From positions 124,001-188,000 of the forward strand of contig CBDCYR010000009.1 in NCBI GenBank assembly GCA_965224275.1: a DNA stretch of 64,000 nt, read 5' to 3'. A program made the translations under genes and the position numbers. The notes below the pieces were generated by a model, which saw only the letters and a program-made list of their open reading frames with translations, ran no database searches and was not told the DNA's origin. Of this stretch, positions 8,863 through 15,624 are shown piece after piece (the stretch's first letter is position 1; the number at the start of each line of letters is the position of its first letter). The DNA comes from CAUZWH01 sp965224275 (GTDB taxonomy: Bacteria; Pseudomonadota; Alphaproteobacteria; SHVV01).

Positions 8863-10071
8863 ATGGAAGCCGTCTCCACCCCAAGCGTTGTCGCGTCCGC
8901 CAGTGTCGGTGGGCGTCACGAAGGACCCACGATTCTTCAGGTTCTGCCGGCGCTCGATGTCGGTGGTGTCGAGCGCGGCGCTATCGATGTCGCATCGGCA
9001 ACGGTGAAAGCTGGGTGGCGGGCACTGGTTGTCTCAAGCGGTGGGTCGCTTGTACATGAACTTCAGCGGGCCGGCGCGACCCACGTTACCCTCCCAGTCG
9101 ATAGTAAGAACCCGGTCGTGATGCTTCGCAATGTCGGCCGGCTCATCGAACTCATCAAACAGAACGATGTAGCGATCGTTCACGCTCGCTCCAGGGCGCC
9201 GGCCTGGAGCGCAGAGATCGCCGCCAAGCGCTGTAGCCGCCCGTTCGTGACGACGTTTCATGGGACCTACGATACCGGTACGCCATTCAAATACTGGTAC
9301 GGGAAGGTGATGGCGCGCGGCGAGAAGACCATTGCGATTTCTGGGTTTATCGCTGACTACATCGAAAAAACCTTCGGCACCGATCCGGATCGCGTTGTGA
9401 CGATACCGCGGGGCATAGATCCCGCGCGATTTAATCCGCAGAACGTCGCGGCGCAGCGCATGATTCAACTCGCCTCGGCCTGGCGTCTACCCGACGGTGC
9501 TCCGGTGGTTATGCTGCCAGGGCGGCTCACACGCTGGAAGGGTCAGCTCGTCCTGATTGAGGCTTTAGCGCGTCTTGAGCGTGATGATTTTTGCTGCTTG
9601 CTGGTCGGAAGCGACCAGGGCCGCATCCGTTACCGCGCTGAACTCGAGAGAATGATTCAAAATCGGGGCCTCGCAGGGCGGGTGAGAATCATCGACGATC
9701 TACCTGACATGCCGGCCGCATACATGCTCGCGGATATCGTCGTTTCGGCCTCGACCGATCCGGAGGCGTTCGGGCGGGTCGCTGTCGAAGGACAGGCGAT
9801 GGGTCGTCTGGTTATCGCCACGGAGCATGGCGGCTCGCGCGAAACGGTGCTCCCCGGACAGACCGGGTGGCTGGTACCGCCGGCCAACCCTGACGCCCTA
9901 GCCGCCGCGTTGGTGGAGGCACTATCGGTTGACCCCGAGCTGCGTAGCAGCATCGGTCGGGCGGCGCGCGCGCATGCGATCAGTAATTTTACGGTCGATC
10001 AGATGTGCGATCGCACGCTCGATGTTTATCGCGACGTGATGCGTGCTCGATCCATGCCGACACCGCCTTGA
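8863..10071 (+). CDS. Family 4 glycosyltransferase
   Basis: GT-B fold glycosyltransferase of 402 residues, probably acting on LPS or exopolysaccharide at the cytoplasmic membrane face. The N-terminal domain has the acceptor loop VLPALDVGGVERGAID. The C-terminal domain has LPGRLTRWKGQLVLIEAL, the donor-binding EAFGRVAVEGQAMG and HGGSRETVLPGQTGWLVP. ATG 8863 (MEAVSTPS) was chosen; an upstream in-frame start would overlap the divergent hydrolase. The sugar and acceptor cannot be assigned. Confidence 0.87.
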   Translation: MEAVSTPSVVASASVGGRHEGPTILQVLPALDVGGVERGAIDVASATVKAGWRALVVSSGGSLVHELQRAGATHVTLPVDSKNPVVMLRNVGRLIELIKQNDVAIVHARSRAPAWSAEIAAKRCSRPFVTTFHGTYDTGTPFKYWYGKVMARGEKTIAISGFIADYIEKTFGTDPDRVVTIPRGIDPARFNPQNVAAQRMIQLASAWRLPDGAPVVMLPGRLTRWKGQLVLIEALARLERDDFCCLLVGSDQGRIRYRAELERMIQNRGLAGRVRIIDDLPDMPAAYMLADIVVSASTDPEAFGRVAVEGQAMGRLVIATEHGGSRETVLPGQTGWLVPPANPDALAAALVEALSVDPELRSSIGRAARAHAISNFTVDQMCDRTLDVYRDVMRARSMPTPP

Positions 10072-10138
10072 CAGTCGGTTTATTGGCACTAAGTTTCGCG
10101 CGTCCCGACGGACAGGTTTCAATCATGGATCAGGAGCG

Positions 10139-12055
10139 ATGATCTCGATCACGCTTCCGGACGGCAGCGTCCGGGAATATGACGGGCCGATCAGCGGTGG
10201 CGAGGTTGCCGCCGATATCGGCCCCGGGCTCGCAAAAGCGGCACTCGCTGTGCGCGTCGACGGCGAATTGTGGGACCTTGATCGCGCAATTGAAGCCGAT
10301 GCGACGCTTGCCGTGGTCACCCGTAAAGATGATTCAGCGCTCGAACTGCTGCGTCACGATGCGGCCCACGTCATGGCCGAGGCCGTCAAGGAGCTGTATC
10401 CCGATACCCAGATTACGATCGGCCCGGTGATTGAAGACGGGTTCTTTTACGATTTTGCCCGCAGCGAGCCGTTTACGCCTGACGCCCTCGGCGTCATCGA
10501 GGAGCGTATGCGTGAAATCGTCGGCCGCGACGAGACGGTTCGTCGCGAAGTTTGGGATCGCGACGAAGCGATCAAATTCTTCCGTGGTCAAGGCGAGGCG
10601 TATAAGGCCGAGATTATCGAGGGCATTCCCGGCGAAGAAGATATCGGGCTCTACCGTCAGGGCGACTTTATCGACCTCTGCCGCGGTCCGCACCTAAGCT
10701 CGACCGGCAAGTTGGGGACCGCTTTCAAGCTGATGAAGGTTGCCGGTGCTTATTGGCGCGGCGATTCATCGAACGAGATGCTGCAGCGTATTTACGGAAC
10801 CGCCTGGCGCGACGGCAAAGAGCTCAATGCGTACTTGATGCGTCTCGAAGAGGCCGAGAAGCGCGACCACCGCCGCATCGGGCGCGAGATGAGTCTGTTC
10901 CACTTTCAGGAAGAGGCGCCGGGAGCGGTATTCTGGCACCCCAATGGCTGGACTCTGTTTCGCTTGCTGGTTGACTACATGCGCGGGCGCCAGGATCGCG
11001 GTGGTTATGTCGAGGTCAGTACGCCGACAATAATGGACCGCACGTTGTGGGAGAGTTCAGGCCACTGGGAAACCTTCCGCGAGCACATGTATACGTCTGA
11101 GACCGAGGACGGGCGCGTCTATGCGGTCAAACCGATGAATTGCCCGGGTCACATTCAAATCTATAAGCAGGGCATTACGAGCTATCGCGGGCTACCCCTG
11201 CGGATGTCGGAATTTGGCAAGGTCGACCGCTACGAACCCTCTGGCGCCCTCCATGGGTCGATGCGCGTGCGCGAATTTACCCAAGACGACGCGCATATCT
11301 TCTGTACACCGGACCAAATGGAATCGGAGTGCTGCACGGTCGTCGAGCTAATCATGGATATCTATCGTGACTTCGGTTTTGAGGACGTGGCGATCAAATT
11401 CGCCGATCGCCCCCCCAAACGCGTTGGCGATGACGCGACGTGGGATCAACTGGAAGCCTCGCTGCGCGGTGCGCTCGACTCGATGGGGTATGCCTACACG
11501 CACAATCCTGGCGAAGGCGCATTCTACGGGCCCAAACTCGAGTTCGTTCTGCGCGATGCAATTGGTCGTGATTGGCAATGCGGAACGCTGCAAGTCGACA
11601 TGAATCTACCTGAGCGATTCGACATGACCTATGTCCGCGAAGATGGTGAGCGCCATCGTCCGGTCATGCTTCACCGCGCCCTATTCGGGTCGCTCGAACG
11701 CTTTATCGGCATTCTTGTCGAACACTATGCCGGCCACCTGCCATTGTGGCTGTCGCCAACTCAAATCGTCGTCGCGACGATCACCCAGGATGGTGACGGG
11801 TTCGCGCAAGAGGTGGCGGTTACATTCAAAGAGGCCGGCATGCGTTGTGTTTTGGATCTTTCGAACGAAAAAATCGGCCATAAGGTGCGCCAACACTCGC
11901 TCGAAAAAGTCCCGGTGATCGTGGCAATCGGCAAACGCGAAGCCGAACAACGCAGCATTTCGATCCGCCGACTAGGCAGCAAGGATCAAGAAAGCGTTGC
12001 ACTGGGTGCCGCAGTCGATAGACTTGTCGACGAAGCAAGGGCGCCGAGCTCTTGA
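10139..12055 (+). CDS. thrS: Threonyl-tRNA synthetase
   Basis: Class II aminoacyl-tRNA synthetase charging tRNA-Thr, 638 residues, the usual length. Domain order is TGS (MISITLPDGSVREYDG), the editing domain with HDAAHVMAEAVKELYP, the catalytic core with MNCPGHIQIYK (zinc-binding Cys) and the motif 3 region HRALFGSLERFIGILVEHY, then the anticodon-binding domain. An SD-like AGGAGCG precedes ATG 10139. It is followed by infC, as in many bacteria. Confidence 0.97.
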   Translation: MISITLPDGSVREYDGPISGGEVAADIGPGLAKAALAVRVDGELWDLDRAIEADATLAVVTRKDDSALELLRHDAAHVMAEAVKELYPDTQITIGPVIEDGFFYDFARSEPFTPDALGVIEERMREIVGRDETVRREVWDRDEAIKFFRGQGEAYKAEIIEGIPGEEDIGLYRQGDFIDLCRGPHLSSTGKLGTAFKLMKVAGAYWRGDSSNEMLQRIYGTAWRDGKELNAYLMRLEEAEKRDHRRIGREMSLFHFQEEAPGAVFWHPNGWTLFRLLVDYMRGRQDRGGYVEVSTPTIMDRTLWESSGHWETFREHMYTSETEDGRVYAVKPMNCPGHIQIYKQGITSYRGLPLRMSEFGKVDRYEPSGALHGSMRVREFTQDDAHIFCTPDQMESECCTVVELIMDIYRDFGFEDVAIKFADRPPKRVGDDATWDQLEASLRGALDSMGYAYTHNPGEGAFYGPKLEFVLRDAIGRDWQCGTLQVDMNLPERFDMTYVREDGERHRPVMLHRALFGSLERFIGILVEHYAGHLPLWLSPTQIVVATITQDGDGFAQEVAVTFKEAGMRCVLDLSNEKIGHKVRQHSLEKVPVIVAIGKREAEQRSISIRRLGSKDQESVALGAAVDRLVDEARAPSS

Positions 12056-12148
12056 TTTCGCGCGGTCATTGGTCTGGCCGGGGGGTAACTGACATTCGGA
12101 GGCGAGCGATCAGAACGATAAGCGTTTGCGATCTCCGAATACCAAAAG

Positions 12149-12165
12149 AGGAGATACAGTAGATC
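12149..12165 (+). promoter_or_regulatory. infC ribosome binding site and AUC start codon
   Basis: AGGAG (12149-12153) sits nine bases before an in-frame ATC (12163-12165). Reading from this ATC gives ARRPYLGSVQKDKGPR, which matches the usual IF3 N-terminus. The only conventional start nearby, GTG 12190, has no comparable SD. A stop codon (TAG, 12160-12162) lies immediately upstream in frame, so the ATC is the first possible codon. Confidence 0.7.
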
Positions 12166-12705
12166 GCAAGACGTCCATATCTGGGGTCCGTGCAAAAGGA
12201 CAAAGGACCCCGCGCCAATGACGAGATCGATTCAGCACGTGTTCGTCTCGTTGGTGAAGATGGTGAAATGGTTGGCATCGTCGAGCTTGCGCAAGCGCTA
12301 CAAGCTGCCGAAGAAGCTGGCCTTGATCTGGTAGAGATATCACCCAATTCGGATCCGCCGGTTTGCAAGGTGCTCGATCACGGGAAGTTCAAATACGAAG
12401 AGCAAAAGAAAAAGAACCTGGCGCACAAGAAGCAGAAGCTTGTTGACGTTAAGGAAATAAAGATGCGACCCGGCATCGATACCCACGACTACCTAACCAA
12501 GATGCGCTCGATGAAGAAGTTCCTCGACGAGGGGGACAAGGTGAAGGTGACAGTGCGGTTTCGCGGTCGCGAAATGCTGCACCCTGACCGCGGGATGAAC
12601 GTCCTCAAGCGAGTTCAAGGAGACGTTGAAGAAATCGGTAAGGTCGAGCAGTTCCCGCGAATGGAGGGTCGACTGATGACGATGGTGGTCTCGCCGCGAG
12701 TTTGA
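12163..12705 (+). CDS. infC: Translation initiation factor IF-3 (probable AUC start)
   Basis: IF3 binds the 30S subunit, prevents 70S assembly and proofreads the start codon. From the proposed ATC start the product is 180 residues: a short basic N-tail, the N-domain (GPRANDEI...GIVELAQALQAAEEAGLDLVEISPN), the linker KYEEQKKKNLAHKKQK and the C-domain (KEIKMRPGIDTHDYLTK...GRLMTMVVSPR). Starting at GTG 12190 would remove nine conserved-looking N-terminal residues. Rare start codons in infC allow autoregulation in E. coli (AUU) and an AUC start is known in Myxococcus. Here infC is separated from rpmI-rplT by two minus-strand genes. Confidence 0.93.
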   Translation: MARRPYLGSVQKDKGPRANDEIDSARVRLVGEDGEMVGIVELAQALQAAEEAGLDLVEISPNSDPPVCKVLDHGKFKYEEQKKKNLAHKKQKLVDVKEIKMRPGIDTHDYLTKMRSMKKFLDEGDKVKVTVRFRGREMLHPDRGMNVLKRVQGDVEEIGKVEQFPRMEGRLMTMVVSPRV

Positions 12706-12772
12706 GCCGGCAATGGCGCTGCGCGAAACCGTCTTATGCCTGCTCACGGATCAGCGTCTCAGATTCCATCCA

Positions 12773-13399
12773 CTAAGTTACCGGTGATACTTCACGACCG
12801 GTGCCGCGCCACTCTTGTCGCGCCTGGCGTGCAATCTGAATGGCGGCGCTAAGCGCGAGCACCGCCATCACTGAGCCGACCGCGATATCGGGCCAAGCGG
12901 TGGTGGTTGCGAAGACGCCGCCAGCCGCGGCGATCACCGCGATGTTGCCAAGGACATCATTGCGGCTGCACAGCCACACCGACCGCAGGTTTGCGTCACT
13001 GCCGCGAAAGCGGAACAGCAAAACAGCACTTACGACATTGGCAGTTAGTGCGGCCAGTCCGACACCGCCCATGATCTGGGCGGCTGGCGTGATCGGGTTC
13101 AACCCGTTGCCGAGAGCACTCAACAATATCCAGATCCCAAAAACACCAAGACTGGCGGCCTTGGCAAAAGCCGCCGCGGCGCGCCAGCGAATCGGTGCCG
13201 TCAACAGCGCCAGCGTGATGGCATAGGTCGCGGCGTCACCGAGAAAATCGAGCGCATCGGCCTGCAACGCAATCGAGCTCGCGTGAAGGCCGGCGAAGAT
13301 CTCGATTGCGAACATTGCGGCATTGATGATCAAGACAACCCAGAGAATTCGACGCGTGGTCGACTGGTGGTCGTGGTGATGGGGGCGGGCCTTACTCAT
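12773..13399 (-). CDS. Cation diffusion facilitator-like metal transporter
   Basis: Short CDF-type protein of 208 residues with a His-rich N-terminus (SKARPHHHDHQ) and five or six hydrophobic segments; the usual cytoplasmic C-terminal domain is missing. TM2 carries a DxxxD pair in LQADALDFLGD. TM5 has WLCSRNDVLGN, where a His of the common HxxxD motif appears to be Cys. ATG 13399 overlaps the end of the ArsR gene, so the two are translationally coupled. Zinc or cobalt export is inferred from the coupled regulator. Confidence 0.78.
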   Translation of the reverse strand: MSKARPHHHDHQSTTRRILWVVLIINAAMFAIEIFAGLHASSIALQADALDFLGDAATYAITLALLTAPIRWRAAAAFAKAASLGVFGIWILLSALGNGLNPITPAAQIMGGVGLAALTANVVSAVLLFRFRGSDANLRSVWLCSRNDVLGNIAVIAAAGGVFATTTAWPDIAVGSVMAVLALSAAIQIARQARQEWRGTGREVSPVT

Positions 13400-13718
13400 G
13401 CATATCAGCCGTGGAGCGGCCCTCGGCTTCTGCGACGTGGGTCGCCATATCTTCAATAACCCGCTCGATATGCCCATCCGCCGGTGAGTAATAGACGCGG
13501 CGGCCGTCGCGTTGCGCCCTGACGATACGTAGCGCGCGCAGCAAGCGCAGATGATGGCTGATAAGCGAAGGCGACGCACCGAGGGCGGCGGCGATGTCGC
13601 CGACTGCGACCCGGCCCCTGGCGCAGATCAAGACGACGATGTGCAACCGCGTGTGGTCGCCCATCAAGCGAAACATTTCGGCGAGAATCGCACCTTTTTC
13701 ATCATCCCATTCAATCAT
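13392..13718 (-). CDS. ArsR/SmtB-family metal-sensing repressor with alpha5 site
   Basis: Winged-helix repressor of 108 residues. The recognition helix is LGASPSLISHHLRLLR and the wing is RAQRDGRRVYYS. The last helix holds Asp81-x-His83-x10-His94-x2-Glu97, the spacing of the SmtB alpha5 zinc site. The alpha3 Cys motif of ArsR/CadC (ELCVCD) is not present. The start ATG 13718 lies inside a 34-bp palindrome and has no SD, which points to a leaderless mRNA. It overlaps the downstream CDF gene by 8 bases, so it probably represses its own operon until Zn(II) or a similar ion binds. Confidence 0.9.
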   Translation of the reverse strand: MIEWDDEKGAILAEMFRLMGDHTRLHIVVLICARGRVAVGDIAAALGASPSLISHHLRLLRALRIVRAQRDGRRVYYSPADGHIERVIEDMATHVAEAEGRSTADMHE

Positions 13719-13747
13719 ATATATGAATATATATTCATATATATGAT
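13714..13747. promoter_or_regulatory. 34-bp perfect palindrome, ArsR operator
   Basis: A perfect inverted repeat with core ATGAATATATATTCAT, flanked by symmetric ATCATAT arms. The core matches the 12-2-12 type operators of ArsR/SmtB sensors (TGAA...TTCA). It covers the -10 box, most of the spacer and the start codon of the ArsR gene. It is far more AT-rich than the surroundings. Confidence 0.85.
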
Positions 13748-13754
13748 ACGTCAA
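13726..13754 (-). promoter_or_regulatory. Sigma70-type promoter of the ArsR-CDF operon
   Basis: Minus strand: TTGACG (13754-13749), a 17-base spacer, TATATT (13731-13726). The ATG begins 8 bases after the -10 box, so transcription should start at or next to the A of ATG. The promoter lies within and beside the palindrome. Confidence 0.75.
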
Positions 13755-13796
13755 GAGTTGAAGTAGATTCTCGACTGGCCAGCGCCACCGCCGACC

Positions 13797-13825
13797 TTGC
13801 ATTCGCGCGACGCTGTGGCTATAAC
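13797..13825 (+). promoter_or_regulatory. Promoter upstream of rpmI-rplT
   Basis: TTGCAT (13797-13802), a 17-base spacer, TATAAC (13820-13825). It would start a leader of about 70 bases ahead of rpmI. It is needed because infC is cut off from rpmI by the opposing ArsR-CDF genes. Confidence 0.55.
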
Positions 13826-13832
13826 GCCGCCT

Positions 13833-13881
13833 CGAACCGGTGTCGGGAGCGGCTCTTCTTGAGTACGCGGGGGCCGGTTCG
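13833..13881 (+). promoter_or_regulatory. Leader hairpin upstream of rpmI
   Basis: CGAACCGG (13833-13840) and CCGGTTCG (13874-13881) form a perfect 8-bp stem closing a 33-base interior. It lies in the predicted 5' leader of rpmI-rplT. Autoregulation by L20 is known in other bacteria; whether this hairpin serves it is inference. Confidence 0.4.
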
Positions 13882-13901
13882 TCTGCGTTGGTGCGGCGAT
13901 C

Positions 13902-14099
13902 ATGCCGAAGATGAAATCAAAGAGCGGCGCGAAGAAGCGGTTTCGCCTGACCGCATCCGGCAAGGTGCGAATGAACCAGGCCGGCAAGCAGCACGGTATG
14001 ATCAAGCGAACCAACAAGCAGATTCGAAATCAGCGAGGAACCGCGATCATGGCACCGCAAGATGCCAAGATCATCAAGCGATTCCTTCCGTACGCCTGA
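13902..14099 (+). CDS. rpmI: 50S ribosomal protein L35
   Basis: Ribosomal protein L35, 65 residues, a very basic protein (MPKMKSKSGAKKRFRLTASG, then HGMIKRTNKQIR). ATG 13902 is the only sensible start. It is followed 12 bases later by rplT, and both read from the predicted promoter at 13797-13825. Confidence 0.97.
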   Translation: MPKMKSKSGAKKRFRLTASGKVRMNQAGKQHGMIKRTNKQIRNQRGTAIMAPQDAKIIKRFLPYA

Positions 14100-14111
14100 G
14101 GAGAGGCGACG

Positions 14112-14477
14112 ATGGCGCGGGTCAAGCGGGGCGTAACCAGCAAGGCGCGGCACAAAAAGGTGCTGAAGCGCGCGAAAGGCTATTACGGTCGCGCGCATAG
14201 CAATTACAAGACAGCGCTCCAATACGTCGAAAATGCGCTTCAATACGCCTATCGGGATCGGCGCCAGCGCAAGCGCCAATTTCGTGCGCTGTGGATCCAG
14301 CGAATCAATGCTGCGGCACGTCAGAATGGAATGACTTACGGACGATTTATCAACGGCCTCAGTGTCGCGGGCGTGGAGATCGACCGAAAAGTTCTGGCTG
14401 ATCTGGCTGTTCGCGAACCCGTGGCCTTCACAACCTTGGTGGAGCAAGCAAAGGAAGCGCTCGCCAAGGCCGCTTAA
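14112..14477 (+). CDS. rplT: 50S ribosomal protein L20
   Basis: L20 binds 23S rRNA early in 50S assembly and in several bacteria represses its own operon. 121 residues: N-terminal extension MARVKRGVTSKARHKKVLKR, then AKGYYGRAHSNYKTA and the globular C-domain (LWIQRINAAARQNGMTYG...NGLSVAGVEIDRKVLADLA). A GAGGAG SD precedes the ATG. A strong terminator hairpin follows the stop. Confidence 0.97.
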   Translation: MARVKRGVTSKARHKKVLKRAKGYYGRAHSNYKTALQYVENALQYAYRDRRQRKRQFRALWIQRINAAARQNGMTYGRFINGLSVAGVEIDRKVLADLAVREPVAFTTLVEQAKEALAKAA

Positions 14478-14510
14478 GCCGGCCCATTTCCGAACGATAA
14501 TCGATGACGA

Positions 14511-14537
14511 AGGGGCCGCGAGACAGGCCCCTTTTTT
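14511..14537 (+). terminator. Intrinsic terminator between rplT and pheS
   Basis: AGGGGCC (14511-14517) pairs with GGCCCCT (14526-14532) around an 8-base loop and runs into six T residues (14532-14537). It ends ten bases before the pheS ATG, so it either ends rpmI-rplT transcription or acts as an attenuator for pheST. Confidence 0.85.
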
Positions 14538-14547
14538 GGTGATCGAT

Positions 14548-15624
14548 ATGGAAGACCTGAACACTCTCGAAACAGACCTGATGGGCGCGATCGACGTGGC
14601 CGACGACCTTGCTGCGCTCGACGCTGCCCGGGTTACCGCACTCGGGCGCAAGGGCCGGCTCACAACCCTGATGCGCGGCCTCGGTGACCTCGACCCCGAC
14701 CAACGCAAGGATCGCGCGGTCACGCTGAACGCGCTGAAAGATCGCATTAATCAAGCGATCGACACGCGCAAGACCGCGCTCGATGCGGTCGCGATCGAAG
14801 CCCGCCTCGCGACCGAAAAGATTGATGTGACGTTGCCGATCGCCAGCGAGAACGCCGGCCGCATCCACCCCGTGAGCCATGTCACCGACGAAGTGATCGC
14901 GATCTTTGCCGATATGGGGTTCGAGGTCGCCGAAGGTCCCGACATCGAGGACGATTTCCACAACTTCACCGCGTTGAACATCCCCCCCGAGCACCCCGCC
15001 CGCCAGATGCACGATACGTTCTATTTCCCTGCCGCTGATGAGCGTGAACGCAAGCTGCTGCGCACGCATACCTCGCCAGTGCAAATTCGTCATATGCAGA
15101 CCACCAAGCCGCCGCATCGCATCATCGTCCCCGGGCGTACCTATCGTTGCGATTCCGACCAGACGCATACACCGATGTTCCATCAGGTGGAAGGATTGGT
15201 AATCGATACCGAAACCCATATGGGTCACCTCAAGGGGTGTCTGTATGAATTCGCGCGCGCGTTTTTCGGCATCGACGAATTGCCGATGCGGTTTCGGCCG
15301 AGCTATTTCCCCTTCACCGAACCCTCTGCCGAGATGGATATTGGCTGCACGCGAACTGGCGGCGAGCTTATCGTTGGCGAGGGCAGCGATTGGCTTGAGA
15401 TTCTCGGATGCGGCATGGTCCACCCGCGGGTATTGGAGGCCGTCGGACTCGACGCCACCGTTTATCAGGGCTTTGCCTTTGGCATGGGCATCGATCGCCT
15501 GGCGATGCTCAAATATGGCATTCCCGATCTACGTGCCTTTTTCGATAGCGATCTGCGCTGGCTCACGCATTTCGGATTTGTTCCGCTGGATGTGCCGACC
15601 TTGGCCGAGGGGTTGACGTTATGA
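14548..15624 (+). CDS. pheS: Phenylalanyl-tRNA synthetase alpha subunit
   Basis: Catalytic subunit of the (alpha-beta)2 class II synthetase for tRNA-Phe, 358 residues. It has the N-terminal coiled coil, then motif 2 (LRTHTSPVQIRHM and VPGRTYRCDSDQTHTPMFHQVEG) and motif 3 (GFAFGMGIDRLAMLKYGI). ATG 14548 (MEDLNTLETDL) was chosen. It ends in an ATGA overlap with pheT. The terminator immediately upstream suggests regulated readthrough from rplT or a small leader transcript. Confidence 0.96.
   Translation: MEDLNTLETDLMGAIDVADDLAALDAARVTALGRKGRLTTLMRGLGDLDPDQRKDRAVTLNALKDRINQAIDTRKTALDAVAIEARLATEKIDVTLPIASENAGRIHPVSHVTDEVIAIFADMGFEVAEGPDIEDDFHNFTALNIPPEHPARQMHDTFYFPAADERERKLLRTHTSPVQIRHMQTTKPPHRIIVPGRTYRCDSDQTHTPMFHQVEGLVIDTETHMGHLKGCLYEFARAFFGIDELPMRFRPSYFPFTEPSAEMDIGCTRTGGELIVGEGSDWLEILGCGMVHPRVLEAVGLDATVYQGFAFGMGIDRLAMLKYGIPDLRAFFDSDLRWLTHFGFVPLDVPTLAEGLTL

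Noticed and set aside
14428..15423. A 331-codon minus-strand frame opposite pheS
   Set aside because: Shadow of the synthetase; no recognisable domain, and the plus-strand motifs are clear.
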